NCBI RefSeq assembly: GCF_002858925.1
Contig: NZ_PJRS01000022.1
Span: forward strand, 1-64,000
Length of the DNA: 64,000 bases
Direction of reading: 5' to 3'
Source: Caulobacter zeae
GTDB taxonomy: Bacteria; Pseudomonadota; Alphaproteobacteria; Caulobacterales; Caulobacteraceae
Within the stretch, counting starts at the first letter, position 1, and each line of letters opens with the position of its first letter. Shown one piece after another: positions 26,167 through 34,472 of this stretch. The notes below the pieces were generated by a model. It saw nothing but the letters and a program-made list of their open reading frames with translations. It did no database searches and was not told the DNA's origin. The translations under genes and the position numbers were made by a program.

Positions 26167-27809
26167 GCAAGAGCCCGCTTTCCAAGCTCGTCGCCGAGCA
26201 GCGTCGCCGCCAGGCCGCTCCCCTGATCACCGCCGCGATCGCCGCCGCCGTGGTCGGGGCCGGCTCCACCGCCCTCCTGGGCCTGTCGGGTTGGTTCATC
26301 ACTGGCGCGGCCCTGGCCGGCGTCGCGGGCCTGGCTGCCGCCCAGGCGTTCAACGTGCTGCTGCCCAGCGCCACGATCCGCCTGCTGGCCATCCTGCGCA
26401 CCGTCGCCCGCTACGGCGAGCGCCTGCAAGGCCACGCCGCCGCGCTGGACGCCCTGGCCGCCATCCGCCCCCGCCTGTTCGCCGCCCTGGCCGCCGCCCC
26501 GCCGCGCGAGGCCCTGGCGATCTCGCGCGGGGAAGCCGCCGCTCGCCTGGTGCAGGATGTCGACGCCGTCGAGACCCGCTTCGTGCGCCTGTCCGCGCCG
26601 TGGGGCGCCGGCGCGGGGATCGGCATGGCCGTGGCCCTGGCGGCCCTGGCCGGGATCGGACCGGCCTTGGCCATACTGGTCGCCGTCGCCGCTCACCTCG
26701 TCCTCGCCCGCATCCTGACCCGACGGCTCAGCGCCCCGGCCGGGGCGGCGATCCAGGCGGCGGCGGGGGAACTGAAAGAAGCCCTGGCCGCCTTCGCCGC
26801 CGCCGCGCCGGAACTGAGGGTCTATGGCGCGGAGGGACCCGCCCTCGACCGCATCGCCGTGCTCGGCGGCCGACTGGACGCCCTGAAGGTCCGCGCCGCC
26901 CGGGCCCAAGGGATCCTCGGCCTGTCGGAAGGGGCGCTGACAGGCCTGGCCGTCGCCGCCGTGCTGGCCCTGGCCGCCCCGGCCTCGGCCCCGCTGGCGG
27001 CCCTGGCCGCGCTGGCGGCCGTCATGGCCATCGAGGCCGCCGCCCCGATCGCGCGCGCCTTCGAGCAGGACGGCGGGGCCGAGGCGGCCGGCGAGCGGCT
27101 GGACGCCCTGCTGCGCCATACGCCCCAGGAGGCGCCGCCGGCCAAGGCCGGCCGCCCCGCCCTGCGCCTGCAAGGCCTGGATCTGCCCCCCGGCGCGCGC
27201 CTGGCCCTCACCGGCCCCACCGGCTGCGGCAAGACCACCCGGCTGGAACAGCTGGTCGGCCTGCGCTCGGCCCCCACCGGCGCCTTCGCCCTGGACGGCC
27301 AGGATGGGGCAAGCCTGCCGCCCGCCGCCCTGCGCCCAGCCTTCGCCTATGCGCCGCAGGACGCCGCCCTGCTGGCCGGCACGGTGCGCGAGAACCTGAA
27401 GCTGGCCGCGCCGGCGGCCACCGACGAAGCCTTGTGGGACGCCCTCGACGACGCCGTCCTGGCCGACCGGGTCCGCGCCCTGCCCCAGGGCCTGGACGCC
27501 TGGGTGGGCGAGGCGGGCGAGCGGCTGTCGGGCGGCGAGCGCCGGCGCCTGTCGCTGGCCCGCGCCCTGCTGCGCGACGCCCCCTGGCTGTTGCTCGACG
27601 AGCCGACCGAGGGCCTCGACGCGGCCACCGAGGCCCAGGTGATCGCGCGGCTGGACGCCCGCCTGCGCCGGACCGGGCAAGGCCTGGTGCTGGTCAGCCA
27701 CCGGAAGGCTCCGCTGGCGCTCTGCGAACGGACACTGGCGGCGGAAACGGTGTCGCGCCCCGCCGGGTCGGTTATAAGCCGGCCCATGACCGAACCGGCG
27801 AAGCCTTGA
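26163..27809 (+). CDS. cydC: ABC exporter subunit CydC
   Basis: This 548-residue partner of CydD starts at a GTG overlapping the cydD stop. The membrane domain begins SPLSKLVAEQRRRQAAPLIT and contains the CydC-like stretch AQAFNVLLPSATIRLLAILR followed by TVARYGERL. The ATPase has Walker A GPTGCGKTT, signature LSGGERRRLSLARALL and Walker B LLLDEPTEGLD. The stop is followed after only five bases by the fixL start, so cydD, cydC, fixL and fixJ probably form one transcript. A heterodimer with CydD is the expected working form. Confidence 0.93.
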   Translation: MSKSPLSKLVAEQRRRQAAPLITAAIAAAVVGAGSTALLGLSGWFITGAALAGVAGLAAAQAFNVLLPSATIRLLAILRTVARYGERLQGHAAALDALAAIRPRLFAALAAAPPREALAISRGEAAARLVQDVDAVETRFVRLSAPWGAGAGIGMAVALAALAGIGPALAILVAVAAHLVLARILTRRLSAPAGAAIQAAAGELKEALAAFAAAAPELRVYGAEGPALDRIAVLGGRLDALKVRAARAQGILGLSEGALTGLAVAAVLALAAPASAPLAALAALAAVMAIEAAAPIARAFEQDGGAEAAGERLDALLRHTPQEAPPAKAGRPALRLQGLDLPPGARLALTGPTGCGKTTRLEQLVGLRSAPTGAFALDGQDGASLPPAALRPAFAYAPQDAALLAGTVRENLKLAAPAATDEALWDALDDAVLADRVRALPQGLDAWVGEAGERLSGGERRRLSLARALLRDAPWLLLDEPTEGLDAATEAQVIARLDARLRRTGQGLVLVSHRKAPLALCERTLAAETVSRPAGSVISRPMTEPAKP

Positions 27810-27814
27810 GGCCC

Positions 27815-29308
27815 ATGGCCGCTCCCCCGCGTGCTCCCGGCCCGCTGCACAGCGAGCTGCGCCCCGGCGTGTTCCTGGCCTCAGCGACGATGATCGCCGC
27901 CTGCGCCCTGCTGTTCTTCGCCCTGCCCAGCCGCTACCCCGCCCCGGCCGCCTTCCTGCTGTTCGTGCCGGCGGTGCTGGTCAGCGCCGCGCTCGGCGGC
28001 CTGGCGCCCGGCCTGATCTCGACGGTCGCGGCCTCGGCCATCGTCTGGTTCCTGACCTTCTCGCCGCATCCGGATCAGGCGACGGCGGTGTCGAGCATCG
28101 TGTTCCTGATGATCGGGGTGGGCATGTCGATCGGCGGCGGCTGGTTCCATGCCGCCCGCCATCGCACCGTGGCCATGACCAGCCACCTGCGCTCGATCCT
28201 CGACACCGTGCCCGACGCGGTGGTCGTCATCGATCCGCGCGGGATCATGACCTCGTTCAGCCCGGCCGCCGAGCGCCTGTTCGGCTGGACCGCCGCCGAA
28301 ACCGTGGGGCGGAACGTCAGCATGCTGATGCCCGAGCCGCACCAGAGCGCCCATGACGACTATCTGTCGCGCTACGAACAGACCGGCGAGAAGCGGGTGA
28401 TCGGCGTCGGCCGCGTCGTCACCGGCCTGCGCCGCGACGGCACGACCTTCCCCATGGAGCTGGCCGTCGGCGAGACCAAGGGCCCGACCCGCGCCTATAC
28501 CGGCTTCATCCGCGACCTGACCGAGCGCCACGCCACCGAGGCCCGCCTGCAGGAGCTGCAGGGCGAGCTGGTCCACGTCTCGCGCCTGACCGCGATGGGC
28601 GAGATGGCCACCACCCTGGCCCACGAGTTGAACCAGCCGCTGTCGGCCATCGCCAACCTGCTGACCGGCTCGCGCCGGCTGATGGACCGCGGCCGTCCCG
28701 AGGACCAGGCCAAGGTCCGCGACGCCATCGACCGCGCCTCCGACCAGGCGCTGCGGGCCGGCGACGTGATCCACCGCATGCGCGAGTTCGTGCGCCGCGG
28801 CGCCACCGAGCGCGATGTCGAGAGCCTGTCGGAACTGGTCGACGACGCCCGCGCCCTGGCCCTGATCGGCGTGCGCGAGGGCCAGGCCGAGGTTCGCATC
28901 GCCCTGGACGAGGCCTGCGACGCCGTCTTCGCCGACCGGGTGCAGATCCAGCAGGTGCTGGTCAACCTGATCCGCAACGCCCTCGAGGCCATGGACGGCC
29001 AGGCCGTGCGACGCCTCACCGTCGCCAGCCGCCGGCTGGAGGACGGCAAGGTCGAGGTGTCGGTGGCCGACACCGGCGCCGGGGTCGACGACGAGTTCCG
29101 CGAGCGCCTGTTCCAGCCGTTCATGACCACCAAGGCCGAGGGCATGGGGGTGGGCCTGTCGATCTCGCGTTCGATCATCGAGGCCCACGGCGGCCGCATC
29201 TGGGCCGACGCCAATCCGGGCGGCGGCACGGTGTTCCGCTTCACCCTGCCGCCCGCCCCAACCCCGACCAAGACCCGCACGCCCGCAGCCGACCAGGAGA
29301 CGATTTGA
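27815..29308 (+). CDS. fixL: oxygen-sensing heme histidine kinase FixL
   Basis: This 497-residue membrane-attached oxygen sensor kinase has four hydrophobic segments (about 18-110), a heme PAS domain (about 121-240) and a histidine kinase domain. The PAS carries the FixL heme pattern: proximal His180 in QSAHDDYLSRYEQTGEKR and the distal Arg200 in GVGRVVTG, which reports oxygen binding. The H-box His270 is in TTLAHELNQPLSAIA and the ATP-binding region has N-box IRNALEAM and GAGVDD. Low oxygen should activate it to phosphorylate FixJ. Its stop overlaps the fixJ start, and it lies directly behind cydDC. Confidence 0.95.
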   Translation: MAAPPRAPGPLHSELRPGVFLASATMIAACALLFFALPSRYPAPAAFLLFVPAVLVSAALGGLAPGLISTVAASAIVWFLTFSPHPDQATAVSSIVFLMIGVGMSIGGGWFHAARHRTVAMTSHLRSILDTVPDAVVVIDPRGIMTSFSPAAERLFGWTAAETVGRNVSMLMPEPHQSAHDDYLSRYEQTGEKRVIGVGRVVTGLRRDGTTFPMELAVGETKGPTRAYTGFIRDLTERHATEARLQELQGELVHVSRLTAMGEMATTLAHELNQPLSAIANLLTGSRRLMDRGRPEDQAKVRDAIDRASDQALRAGDVIHRMREFVRRGATERDVESLSELVDDARALALIGVREGQAEVRIALDEACDAVFADRVQIQQVLVNLIRNALEAMDGQAVRRLTVASRRLEDGKVEVSVADTGAGVDDEFRERLFQPFMTTKAEGMGVGLSISRSIIEAHGGRIWADANPGGGTVFRFTLPPAPTPTKTRTPAADQETI

Positions 29309-29910
29309 TGAGCGACGCCGTTGTGCACGTGGTCGACGACGACGCCGACGCCCGCGACTCCCTGGCCTTCCTGCTGGAGACGGCCGATTTCCGCGTGCGC
29401 ACCTACGCCAGCGCCCTGGCCTTCCTGTCGGACCTCTCCGAGGTCGAGCCCGGCTGCGTGATCACCGACGTGCGCATGCCCGGCATGACCGGCCAGGAGC
29501 TGGTGCGCCGCCTGAAGGCCGAGGGCTCGGCCCTGCCGGTGGTGATGATCACCGGCCACGGCGACATCCCCATGGCCGTCGAGGCCATGCACGACGGCGT
29601 CGTCGACTTCATCGAAAAGCCGTTCTCCGAAGCGCGAATCCTGGCGGCTCTCGAACGCGCACTGGCCGCCGCGCCCCAGCCTGCGGTCAGCAACGACCAG
29701 GCCCAGGTGCTGGCCCGGATGGAGACCCTGTCCGAGCGCGAGCGCCAGGTGCTGGACGGCGTCGTGGCCGGCCACCCCAACAAGATCATCGCCCGCGACC
29801 TGGGCATCAGCCCGCGCACGGTCGAGATCTACCGCGCCAAGCTGATGAGCAAGATGCACGCCGACAACCTGGCGGCCCTGGTGCGGATGACGCTATCGGT
29901 GCGGAACTGA
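29308..29910 (+). CDS. fixJ: response regulator FixJ
   Basis: This 200-residue response regulator has a receiver (1-120) with phospho-acceptor Asp54 in VITDVRMPGMTG and Lys in FIEKPFSE. A LuxR-type helix-turn-helix (about 138-195) has LSERERQVLDGVVAGHPNK and DLGISPRTVEIYRAKL. It should be phosphorylated by FixL under low oxygen and activate fixK and related promoters. The ATG at 29308 is used rather than the TTG one codon earlier; AGGAG lies about nine bases before it and the start overlaps the fixL TGA. A hairpin follows between it and the convergent receiver-like gene. Confidence 0.95.
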   Translation: MSDAVVHVVDDDADARDSLAFLLETADFRVRTYASALAFLSDLSEVEPGCVITDVRMPGMTGQELVRRLKAEGSALPVVMITGHGDIPMAVEAMHDGVVDFIEKPFSEARILAALERALAAAPQPAVSNDQAQVLARMETLSERERQVLDGVVAGHPNKIIARDLGISPRTVEIYRAKLMSKMHADNLAALVRMTLSVRN

Positions 29911-29911
29911 A

Positions 29912-29936
29912 GACCCTCTCCCCGAAGGGGGAGGGT
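29912..29936. terminator. hairpin between convergent fixJ and receiver-like gene
   Basis: GACCCTCTCCCC, a short GAA loop, then GGGGGAGGGTC give a long GC stem with one bulge. It fills the 31-base gap between two convergent stops and probably terminates both transcripts. The GGGGGAGG core belongs to the local repeat family. Confidence 0.6.
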
Positions 29937-29941
29937 CGAGC

Positions 29942-30361
29942 CTACGCCCCGACCGCCTTCCTCACCTGTACGCTCAGCGCATCCGTGATCAGCGGCTTGT
30001 GGGCGACGCCGGCCCAGAGGGCGTCGGTGACGGTCAGGTCGACGGGACCTTCGGCCACCAGCACGGCGGGGGTGCGCACGCCCTTGCCGCGCAGCGAGGC
30101 CAGGGCCAGCAGGTCGACGTCCAGCACCAGGCAGTCGGCGGCGATCAGTTCGGCCAGCGGGACCTCGGCCACCCCGGCGAAGGCGCGCGGCCAGTAACCC
30201 TCGGTCTCCAGGGCGAAGGCCAGGGCCTCGCGCAGGGCCTCGTCGGGCTCGACGATGATCACCAGCGGGCGAGCGGGCGAAGGGGCGCACATGGCGCCAT
30301 TCAAGCCGGTGTCGGTCCAGCGCGCCTTGATACGGCGCAAATCGAGCAGGTCGGCGATCAT
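29942..30361 (-). CDS. single-domain receiver-like protein, possible FixT analogue
   Basis: This 139-residue protein contains one CheY-like domain (about 32-139) and no output domain. The positions are partly degenerate: acidic site VEPDE in place of the usual DDD, Asp in CLVLDVDLL and Lys in VAHKPLITDA. It has two cysteines, near residues 25 and 76. Caulobacter FixT is a single-domain receiver that binds an iron-sulfur cluster and inhibits FixL. Location beside fixLJ makes a FixT-like role conceivable, but I could not check similarity. The chosen ATG overlaps the epimerase stop as ATGA; an ATG at 30292 would trim 23 residues. Confidence 0.75.
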   Translation of the reverse strand: MIADLLDLRRIKARWTDTGLNGAMCAPSPARPLVIIVEPDEALREALAFALETEGYWPRAFAGVAEVPLAELIAADCLVLDVDLLALASLRGKGVRTPAVLVAEGPVDLTVTDALWAGVAHKPLITDALSVQVRKAVGA

Positions 30362-31209
30362 GCGGTCGTCAGGGTCATCCAGACCGACGCCTTCTCGCCC
30401 GGGGCCAGGGCGACGATGCCGGTCTCGCCTTCACCGAACGGGTCGGGACGGCTGGAGGTCGGCTCGACGCAGACGAAGTCGGCGCCCGGCGGCGAATAGA
30501 CATGGGCCCAGCGGCAGTTGTCCGAGGCCTCGATGATCGTCGAGGTTCCTTCCGGGGCAGACAGCACGGCCTTGCCGCCAAAACCCGTCCAGCAGTTGTC
30601 GATCAGGCTGTCTGCGGCGGTCGGCGCGCCCGCGGTCCAGTCGCGCATCCACGGTCCCTGGTGGTGGACGGTCGGCAGGACGTCGGCGTCGACCATCCAG
30701 ACGCCGTCGACGTCCATCTTCAGCGCCTCGCCCGGGCGAGCGGCGAAATAGGGATGCAGGCCAAGGCCGGCCGGCATGGTCTCGGCGCCCGTATTGGTCA
30801 CCGACAGCTCGATGCGCAGGCCTTCGTCGGACAGCACCAGGATCTGCTCGGCGCGGTAGGCCCAGGGCCAGTCGGACGGGGCGTGGTCGTAGGTCAGCAC
30901 GGCGCGGGTGTCGGACAGGCCCGTCACGGTCCAGGCCCCGCGCCAGCCCTGGCCATGCAGCGGATGCGGATGGCCGCCGAGGTTCGGGGCCAGCGCCACC
31001 TCGCGCCCCTGGAAGGCGAAGCGGCCATTGGGGATGCGGTTGCAGAACGGCACGAGCGGGAAGCAGCCGACGTTGAGGGCGTCGGTCGCGCCTTCCGGCG
31101 TTGGGCGCAGCACGTCGCGGCCGTCGAACACGAAGCGACCGATCGAACCGCCCACCTCGGGCAGCAGTTCGACGCGGGCGCGGGCGGTCGCCAGGACGGG
31201 ACGGGTCAT
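30358..31209 (-). CDS. aldose 1-epimerase family protein
   Basis: This 283-residue galactose mutarotase-fold enzyme interconverts the anomers of an aldose. Expected residues are His in GGHPHPLHGQGW (near 82), the catalytic His in GLGLHPYF (near 152) and Glu in FVCVEPTS (near 250). GCFPLVPFCNRIPNGRF is the family signature. It has no signal peptide, so it acts in the cytoplasm and would feed a sugar 1-dehydrogenase such as the one at 8152-9072. A LacI-type operator overlaps its ribosome binding site, and the receiver-like gene is coupled downstream. Confidence 0.88.
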   Translation of the reverse strand: MTRPVLATARARVELLPEVGGSIGRFVFDGRDVLRPTPEGATDALNVGCFPLVPFCNRIPNGRFAFQGREVALAPNLGGHPHPLHGQGWRGAWTVTGLSDTRAVLTYDHAPSDWPWAYRAEQILVLSDEGLRIELSVTNTGAETMPAGLGLHPYFAARPGEALKMDVDGVWMVDADVLPTVHHQGPWMRDWTAGAPTAADSLIDNCWTGFGGKAVLSAPEGTSTIIEASDNCRWAHVYSPPGADFVCVEPTSSRPDPFGEGETGIVALAPGEKASVWMTLTTA

Positions 31210-31219
31210 GCGGAACTCC

Positions 31220-31233
31220 TGGTAGCGCTAACG
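31220..31233 (-). promoter_or_regulatory. LacI-family operator over the epimerase ribosome binding site
   Basis: TGGTAGCGCTAACG is a near palindrome around AGCGCT, in the style of LacI-type sugar repressor sites in Caulobacter. It abuts and shares a base with the AGGAG (31216-31220) of the epimerase. Related sites lie at 8114-8127 and 9328-9341 in the sugar-acid cluster. Confidence 0.6.
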
Positions 31234-31291
31234 CACGCTACGTCGCGCGTCGTATGCCAGCTTGGCCCCACAGGGGCAATGAACATGGCCG

Positions 31292-31891
31292 TCAATAGCC
31301 GGCGTAGCGGCCCGGCTTGTGGTTGGCGATGATGACGATGCTCAGCGCCACGGCCGACAGGACCGACAGCAGCAGCTTGTCGAGGCTGACAACCATGAAG
31401 GCCGCCCCCACCACCAGGACGTCGGTCCCCATCTGCACCTTGCCGGCGCTGATCCCGTGCTTTTCCTGCAACCACAGGCCCAGCACGCCAATGCCGCCGA
31501 CCGAGGCGCGGTGGCGCGCCAGGGCGAGAATGCCCATGCCGATGATGGTGCCCCCGAACACCGCCGCGAAGATCGGGTCCACGCCCTTCAGCTTCAGCCA
31601 GTGCGGCAGGGCCAGGGTCAGGCTGGTCAGGGCCACGTTCACCGCCAGGGTCTTGAACGCGAAGGTCCAGCCCAGGGCCCGCTGGGCGAAGATGTAGAAC
31701 GGCAGGTTCAGCACGAAGAACACCACCCCTACCGGCCAGCCGCCGAGATAGGAGACGATCAGGGCGATCCCGGCGATGCCGCCGGTCACGAGGCCGGCGG
31801 TCTTCAGCAGGGTCAGGCCCACGGCGATGAAGCTCGTGCCGATCAGCAGCGCATGGACATCTTCGATGATCGTGTGGCGCGTGGCGGGCAT
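31292..31891 (-). CDS. YitT-family membrane protein
   Basis: This protein of about 199 residues is integral to the membrane and has five to six hydrophobic segments. It carries the YitT signatures LKTAGLVTGGIAGIALIVSY near the second segment, NLPFYIFAQRALGWTFA and a later ASVGGIGVLGLWLQEK. The function of this family is not established; transport has been suggested. The usual C-terminal cytoplasmic DUF2179 domain is missing, making it a short member. The ATG at 31891 is preferred to a TTG ten codons upstream; neither has a strong ribosome binding site. It stands alone on the minus strand. Confidence 0.75.
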   Translation of the reverse strand: MPATRHTIIEDVHALLIGTSFIAVGLTLLKTAGLVTGGIAGIALIVSYLGGWPVGVVFFVLNLPFYIFAQRALGWTFAFKTLAVNVALTSLTLALPHWLKLKGVDPIFAAVFGGTIIGMGILALARHRASVGGIGVLGLWLQEKHGISAGKVQMGTDVLVVGAAFMVVSLDKLLLSVLSAVALSIVIIANHKPGRYAGY

Positions 31892-32138
31892 GGGCGAAAT
31901 GGAGGCGGCGGCGGCGTTCAAGGGCGTCGAATCGTCGTCTGGAGGGATGGGAAACGGCCGCCCGTCCCGATCACGTTCCCGCCCTGTCGCCCCTTCCGCC
32001 GCCGATCCTCGGCCGCGTGGAACGTTCTTGTCGCGCCAGACGCTTGATAGCGTCCGTGTCTAGCGTCATATATCATCTCAACGCGACGCCCCATGGGCGC
32101 CGCGCGAAATCCTCTACAACAATTCCGGAGCCGCCCCT

Positions 32139-32672
32139 ATTCGCCGTCCCATGCAAGCGCCGCCCGTCAAGGATGGACCGCGTATCAATGATGAAATCCG
32201 CGTCCCCCGCGTGCTGCTGATCGACCAGAACGGCGAGAAGCAGGGCGAGATGCCGACCGCCTCCGCCATGGAAGCGGCCGAAGAAGCTGGCCTGGACCTG
32301 GTTGAAATCGTTCCGAACGCGAACCCGCCTGTCTGCAAGATCTTGGACTACGGCAAGTTCAAGTTCCAGGAGCAGAAGAAGAAGAACGAGGCCCGCAAGC
32401 GTCAGAAGGTCGTCGAGCTCAAGGAAATCAAGCTCCGTCCGAACATCGACAAGCACGACTATGACGTTAAGGCCAAGTCGATGTTCCGCTTCTTCGAGGA
32501 AGGCGACAAGGTGAAGGTCACCCTGCGCTTCCGCGGTCGCGAAATGGCGCACCCGGAACTCGGCATGAAGCTGCTGCAGCAGGTCAAGGCCGACTTCGAC
32601 GAAGTCGCCAAGGTCGAATACGAGCCTCGCATGGAAGGCCGCCAGATGATCATGATCCTGGCGCCCCGCTAA
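32139..32672 (+). CDS. infC: translation initiation factor IF-3, ATT start
   Basis: This essential factor of about 177 residues binds the 30S subunit and monitors start-codon selection. The N-domain begins [21 protein letters not shown] Lys-rich linker ([13 protein letters not shown]) leads to the C-domain, ending [14 protein letters not shown] place the start at the ATT at 32139, giving RRPMQAPP, because GGAG lies eight bases before it. The next ATG (32151) is 20 bases away from that site. The RRP N-terminus is, from memory, usual in alphaproteobacterial IF-3. A rare start codon is a known basis of infC autocontrol. A strong terminator follows. Confidence 0.93.
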   Translation: MRRPMQAPPVKDGPRINDEIRVPRVLLIDQNGEKQGEMPTASAMEAAEEAGLDLVEIVPNANPPVCKILDYGKFKFQEQKKKNEARKRQKVVELKEIKLRPNIDKHDYDVKAKSMFRFFEEGDKVKVTLRFRGREMAHPELGMKLLQQVKADFDEVAKVEYEPRMEGRQMIMILAPR

Positions 32673-32693
32673 GCTTAGGCCCTATCTTCGAAG

Positions 32694-32720
32694 ACGCCCC
32701 GGCCTCGCCGGGGCGTTTTT
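32694..32720 (+). terminator. intrinsic terminator after infC
   Basis: ACGCCCCGG, loop CCTCG, CCGGGGCGT, then a run of T. The stem is a perfect 9 bp and starts 21 bases after the infC stop, ending it as a monocistronic unit. Confidence 0.95.
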
Positions 32721-32738
32721 CGTTTCTGGTTCGCCCCG

Positions 32739-33479
32739 ATGTCACAGCCCGCCGCCAAGCAAGCTCCCCTCTCCCTCGACCCCGGTCTGACGCCCAAGGC
32801 CTGGCGCGGGGCCTTCTCCGCCAACGGCCGGCTGCACTTGCCAGGGTTCCTGACGGCCGACTCGGCTTCGCGCCTGCACGCCGCCCTGGCCATCGACACG
32901 CCCTGGAGCGGCGTGGTCGGCGTGGGGACCAAGCTCTGGAACCTGCCGCTGAACGGCCCCGGCGCCCTGTCGGCGGCCGACGACGCCGCCCTCGACCGCC
33001 AGGTGGCCGAGGAGACCCGCGCCGGCTTCGGCTTTCGATTCGACAATTTCCGGGTCAGCGACGAGGTCGAGGCCGGCAGGCGCGAGGGCCGACTGCTGGA
33101 AGCCGCCTACGACCTGATCAACGGCGAGGCCTTCCTCGGCTTCGTGCGCGACCTGACGGGCGATGATCGCCCCGAATACTGCGACTGCCAGGCGACGCGC
33201 TATCGACCCGGCCACTTCCTGACCGAGCACGACGACCACGCCGACGGCAAGAACCGGCTCTATGCCTACGTCCTGAACCTGACGCCGCAGTGGCGCGGCG
33301 ACTGGGGCGGCCTGCTGCTGTTTCTCGACGGCGACGGCCACGTGGCCGAGGGCTACACGCCCAGCTTCAACGCCCTGAACATTTTCCGCGTGCCGCAGAA
33401 GCACGCCGTCAGCTACGTCACGCCGCAGGCGGCCGGGCCGCGCCTGTCGCTGACCGGCTGGATCCGTACGCGCGGCTGA
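32739..33479 (+). CDS. 2OG-Fe(II) oxygenase, prolyl-hydroxylase type
   Basis: This 246-residue protein matches non-heme iron, 2-oxoglutarate-dependent oxygenases of the prolyl 4-hydroxylase group. The iron triad is His164 and Asp166 in TEHDDHADG plus a distal His in PQKHAVSYV, with Arg of RLSLTGWIRT as the oxoglutarate anchor. The order YRPGHFLTEHDDHADGKNR, then AYVLNLTPQW, is typical of hydroxylases acting on proteins. The substrate is unknown. It follows infC but after a terminator, so it has its own promoter or relies on readthrough. Its stop abuts the convergent regulator gene. Confidence 0.85.
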   Translation: MSQPAAKQAPLSLDPGLTPKAWRGAFSANGRLHLPGFLTADSASRLHAALAIDTPWSGVVGVGTKLWNLPLNGPGALSAADDAALDRQVAEETRAGFGFRFDNFRVSDEVEAGRREGRLLEAAYDLINGEAFLGFVRDLTGDDRPEYCDCQATRYRPGHFLTEHDDHADGKNRLYAYVLNLTPQWRGDWGGLLLFLDGDGHVAEGYTPSFNALNIFRVPQKHAVSYVTPQAAGPRLSLTGWIRTRG

Positions 33480-34472
33480 TCAGCGCGCCGCCCGCGCGGT
33501 CTTGGGCGGGGTCGGGTTGTGTCGTCGCCAGACGCGGCGCAGTTGGCGGGTCGAGGCGAAGCCGGCCCGCTCGGCGACGCTTTCCATGTCCAGCCGGGTC
33601 GCCGACAGCATCTCGCTGGCCAGGGCCAGCCGCAGGCGGTTGACGTAGTCGGTCAGGTTCATGCCGGCATGGGCGTTGAACAGCCGCGACAGGTGGCGCG
33701 GACTGGCGGCCGCCAGATCGGCCAGCATCTCCAGGCTCCAGTCGCGGGTCGGGTCGGCGGCGACGGCGTCCTGCACGCGGTGGACGGCCGGGTGTACGTG
33801 GTTGCGCCCCTCCAGCCAGGGCGACAGCTGCGGATCGGCGGGCCCGCGCCGCAGATAGACCACCATCTGGCGGGCGATCGACACCGCCAGGGCCGGCCCG
33901 CGCAGCCGCGCGACCAGATGCAGCATCATATCGACGCCCGAGGTGACGCCGGCGCTGGTCAGCCGCTCGCCGTCCTCGACGAACAGCCTGTCCTCCAGCA
34001 CCCGGGCGCTGGGCGCCAGGCGCGTCAGGTCCTCGATGCAGACATGGTGGGTGGTGCAAGCCTTGCCGGCCAGCAGTCCCGCCCGCGCGGCCAGCAGCGC
34101 GCCCGAGCAGATGCAGGCCAGGGTCACGCCCGGTCGCACCACCCGGGCCAGCCAGCCGACGATGGCGTCCTCGTCGGCGGCGTCCTGGTCCGTCGGGCCG
34201 GGACCGCCCAGCACCTGGTCGACATTGCCCGAGACCACGACCATCGCTCCATCGGGCAAGACCTCCGGGAGCGGCGCCAGGCCGGCCAGCGCCAGGCCGA
34301 CCGAGCTGTCGATCGTCGACCTGGCGGCGACATAGCGGACGGAGAAGCCCGGCGCGCCAGGCTCCATCGCCGCCCGCCGCAGCACCTCCATGGGTCCGGC
34401 CACGTCGAGCAGCAGGGTGCGCGGCGGCAGGACGACATAGACGGGGATGACGGCGGGCGACGGGTCGGTCAT
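33480..34472 (-). CDS. GlxA-type AraC-family regulator with DJ-1/PfpI domain
   Basis: This 330-residue transcriptional regulator combines an N-terminal DJ-1/PfpI-like (glutamine amidotransferase-like) domain (about 8-190; ACICSGALLAARAGLL holds the nucleophile-elbow Cys) with a C-terminal AraC double helix-turn-helix (about 235-325; LSRLFNAHAGMNLTDYVNRL). The start overlaps the stop of the upstream hydrolase gene as ATGA, so the two are coupled. Regulators of this layout often control small-molecule catabolism and may sense an amine or amide. Here it probably regulates its own operon with the cysteine hydrolase. Confidence 0.88.
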   Translation of the reverse strand: MTDPSPAVIPVYVVLPPRTLLLDVAGPMEVLRRAAMEPGAPGFSVRYVAARSTIDSSVGLALAGLAPLPEVLPDGAMVVVSGNVDQVLGGPGPTDQDAADEDAIVGWLARVVRPGVTLACICSGALLAARAGLLAGKACTTHHVCIEDLTRLAPSARVLEDRLFVEDGERLTSAGVTSGVDMMLHLVARLRGPALAVSIARQMVVYLRRGPADPQLSPWLEGRNHVHPAVHRVQDAVAADPTRDWSLEMLADLAAASPRHLSRLFNAHAGMNLTDYVNRLRLALASEMLSATRLDMESVAERAGFASTRQLRRVWRRHNPTPPKTARAAR

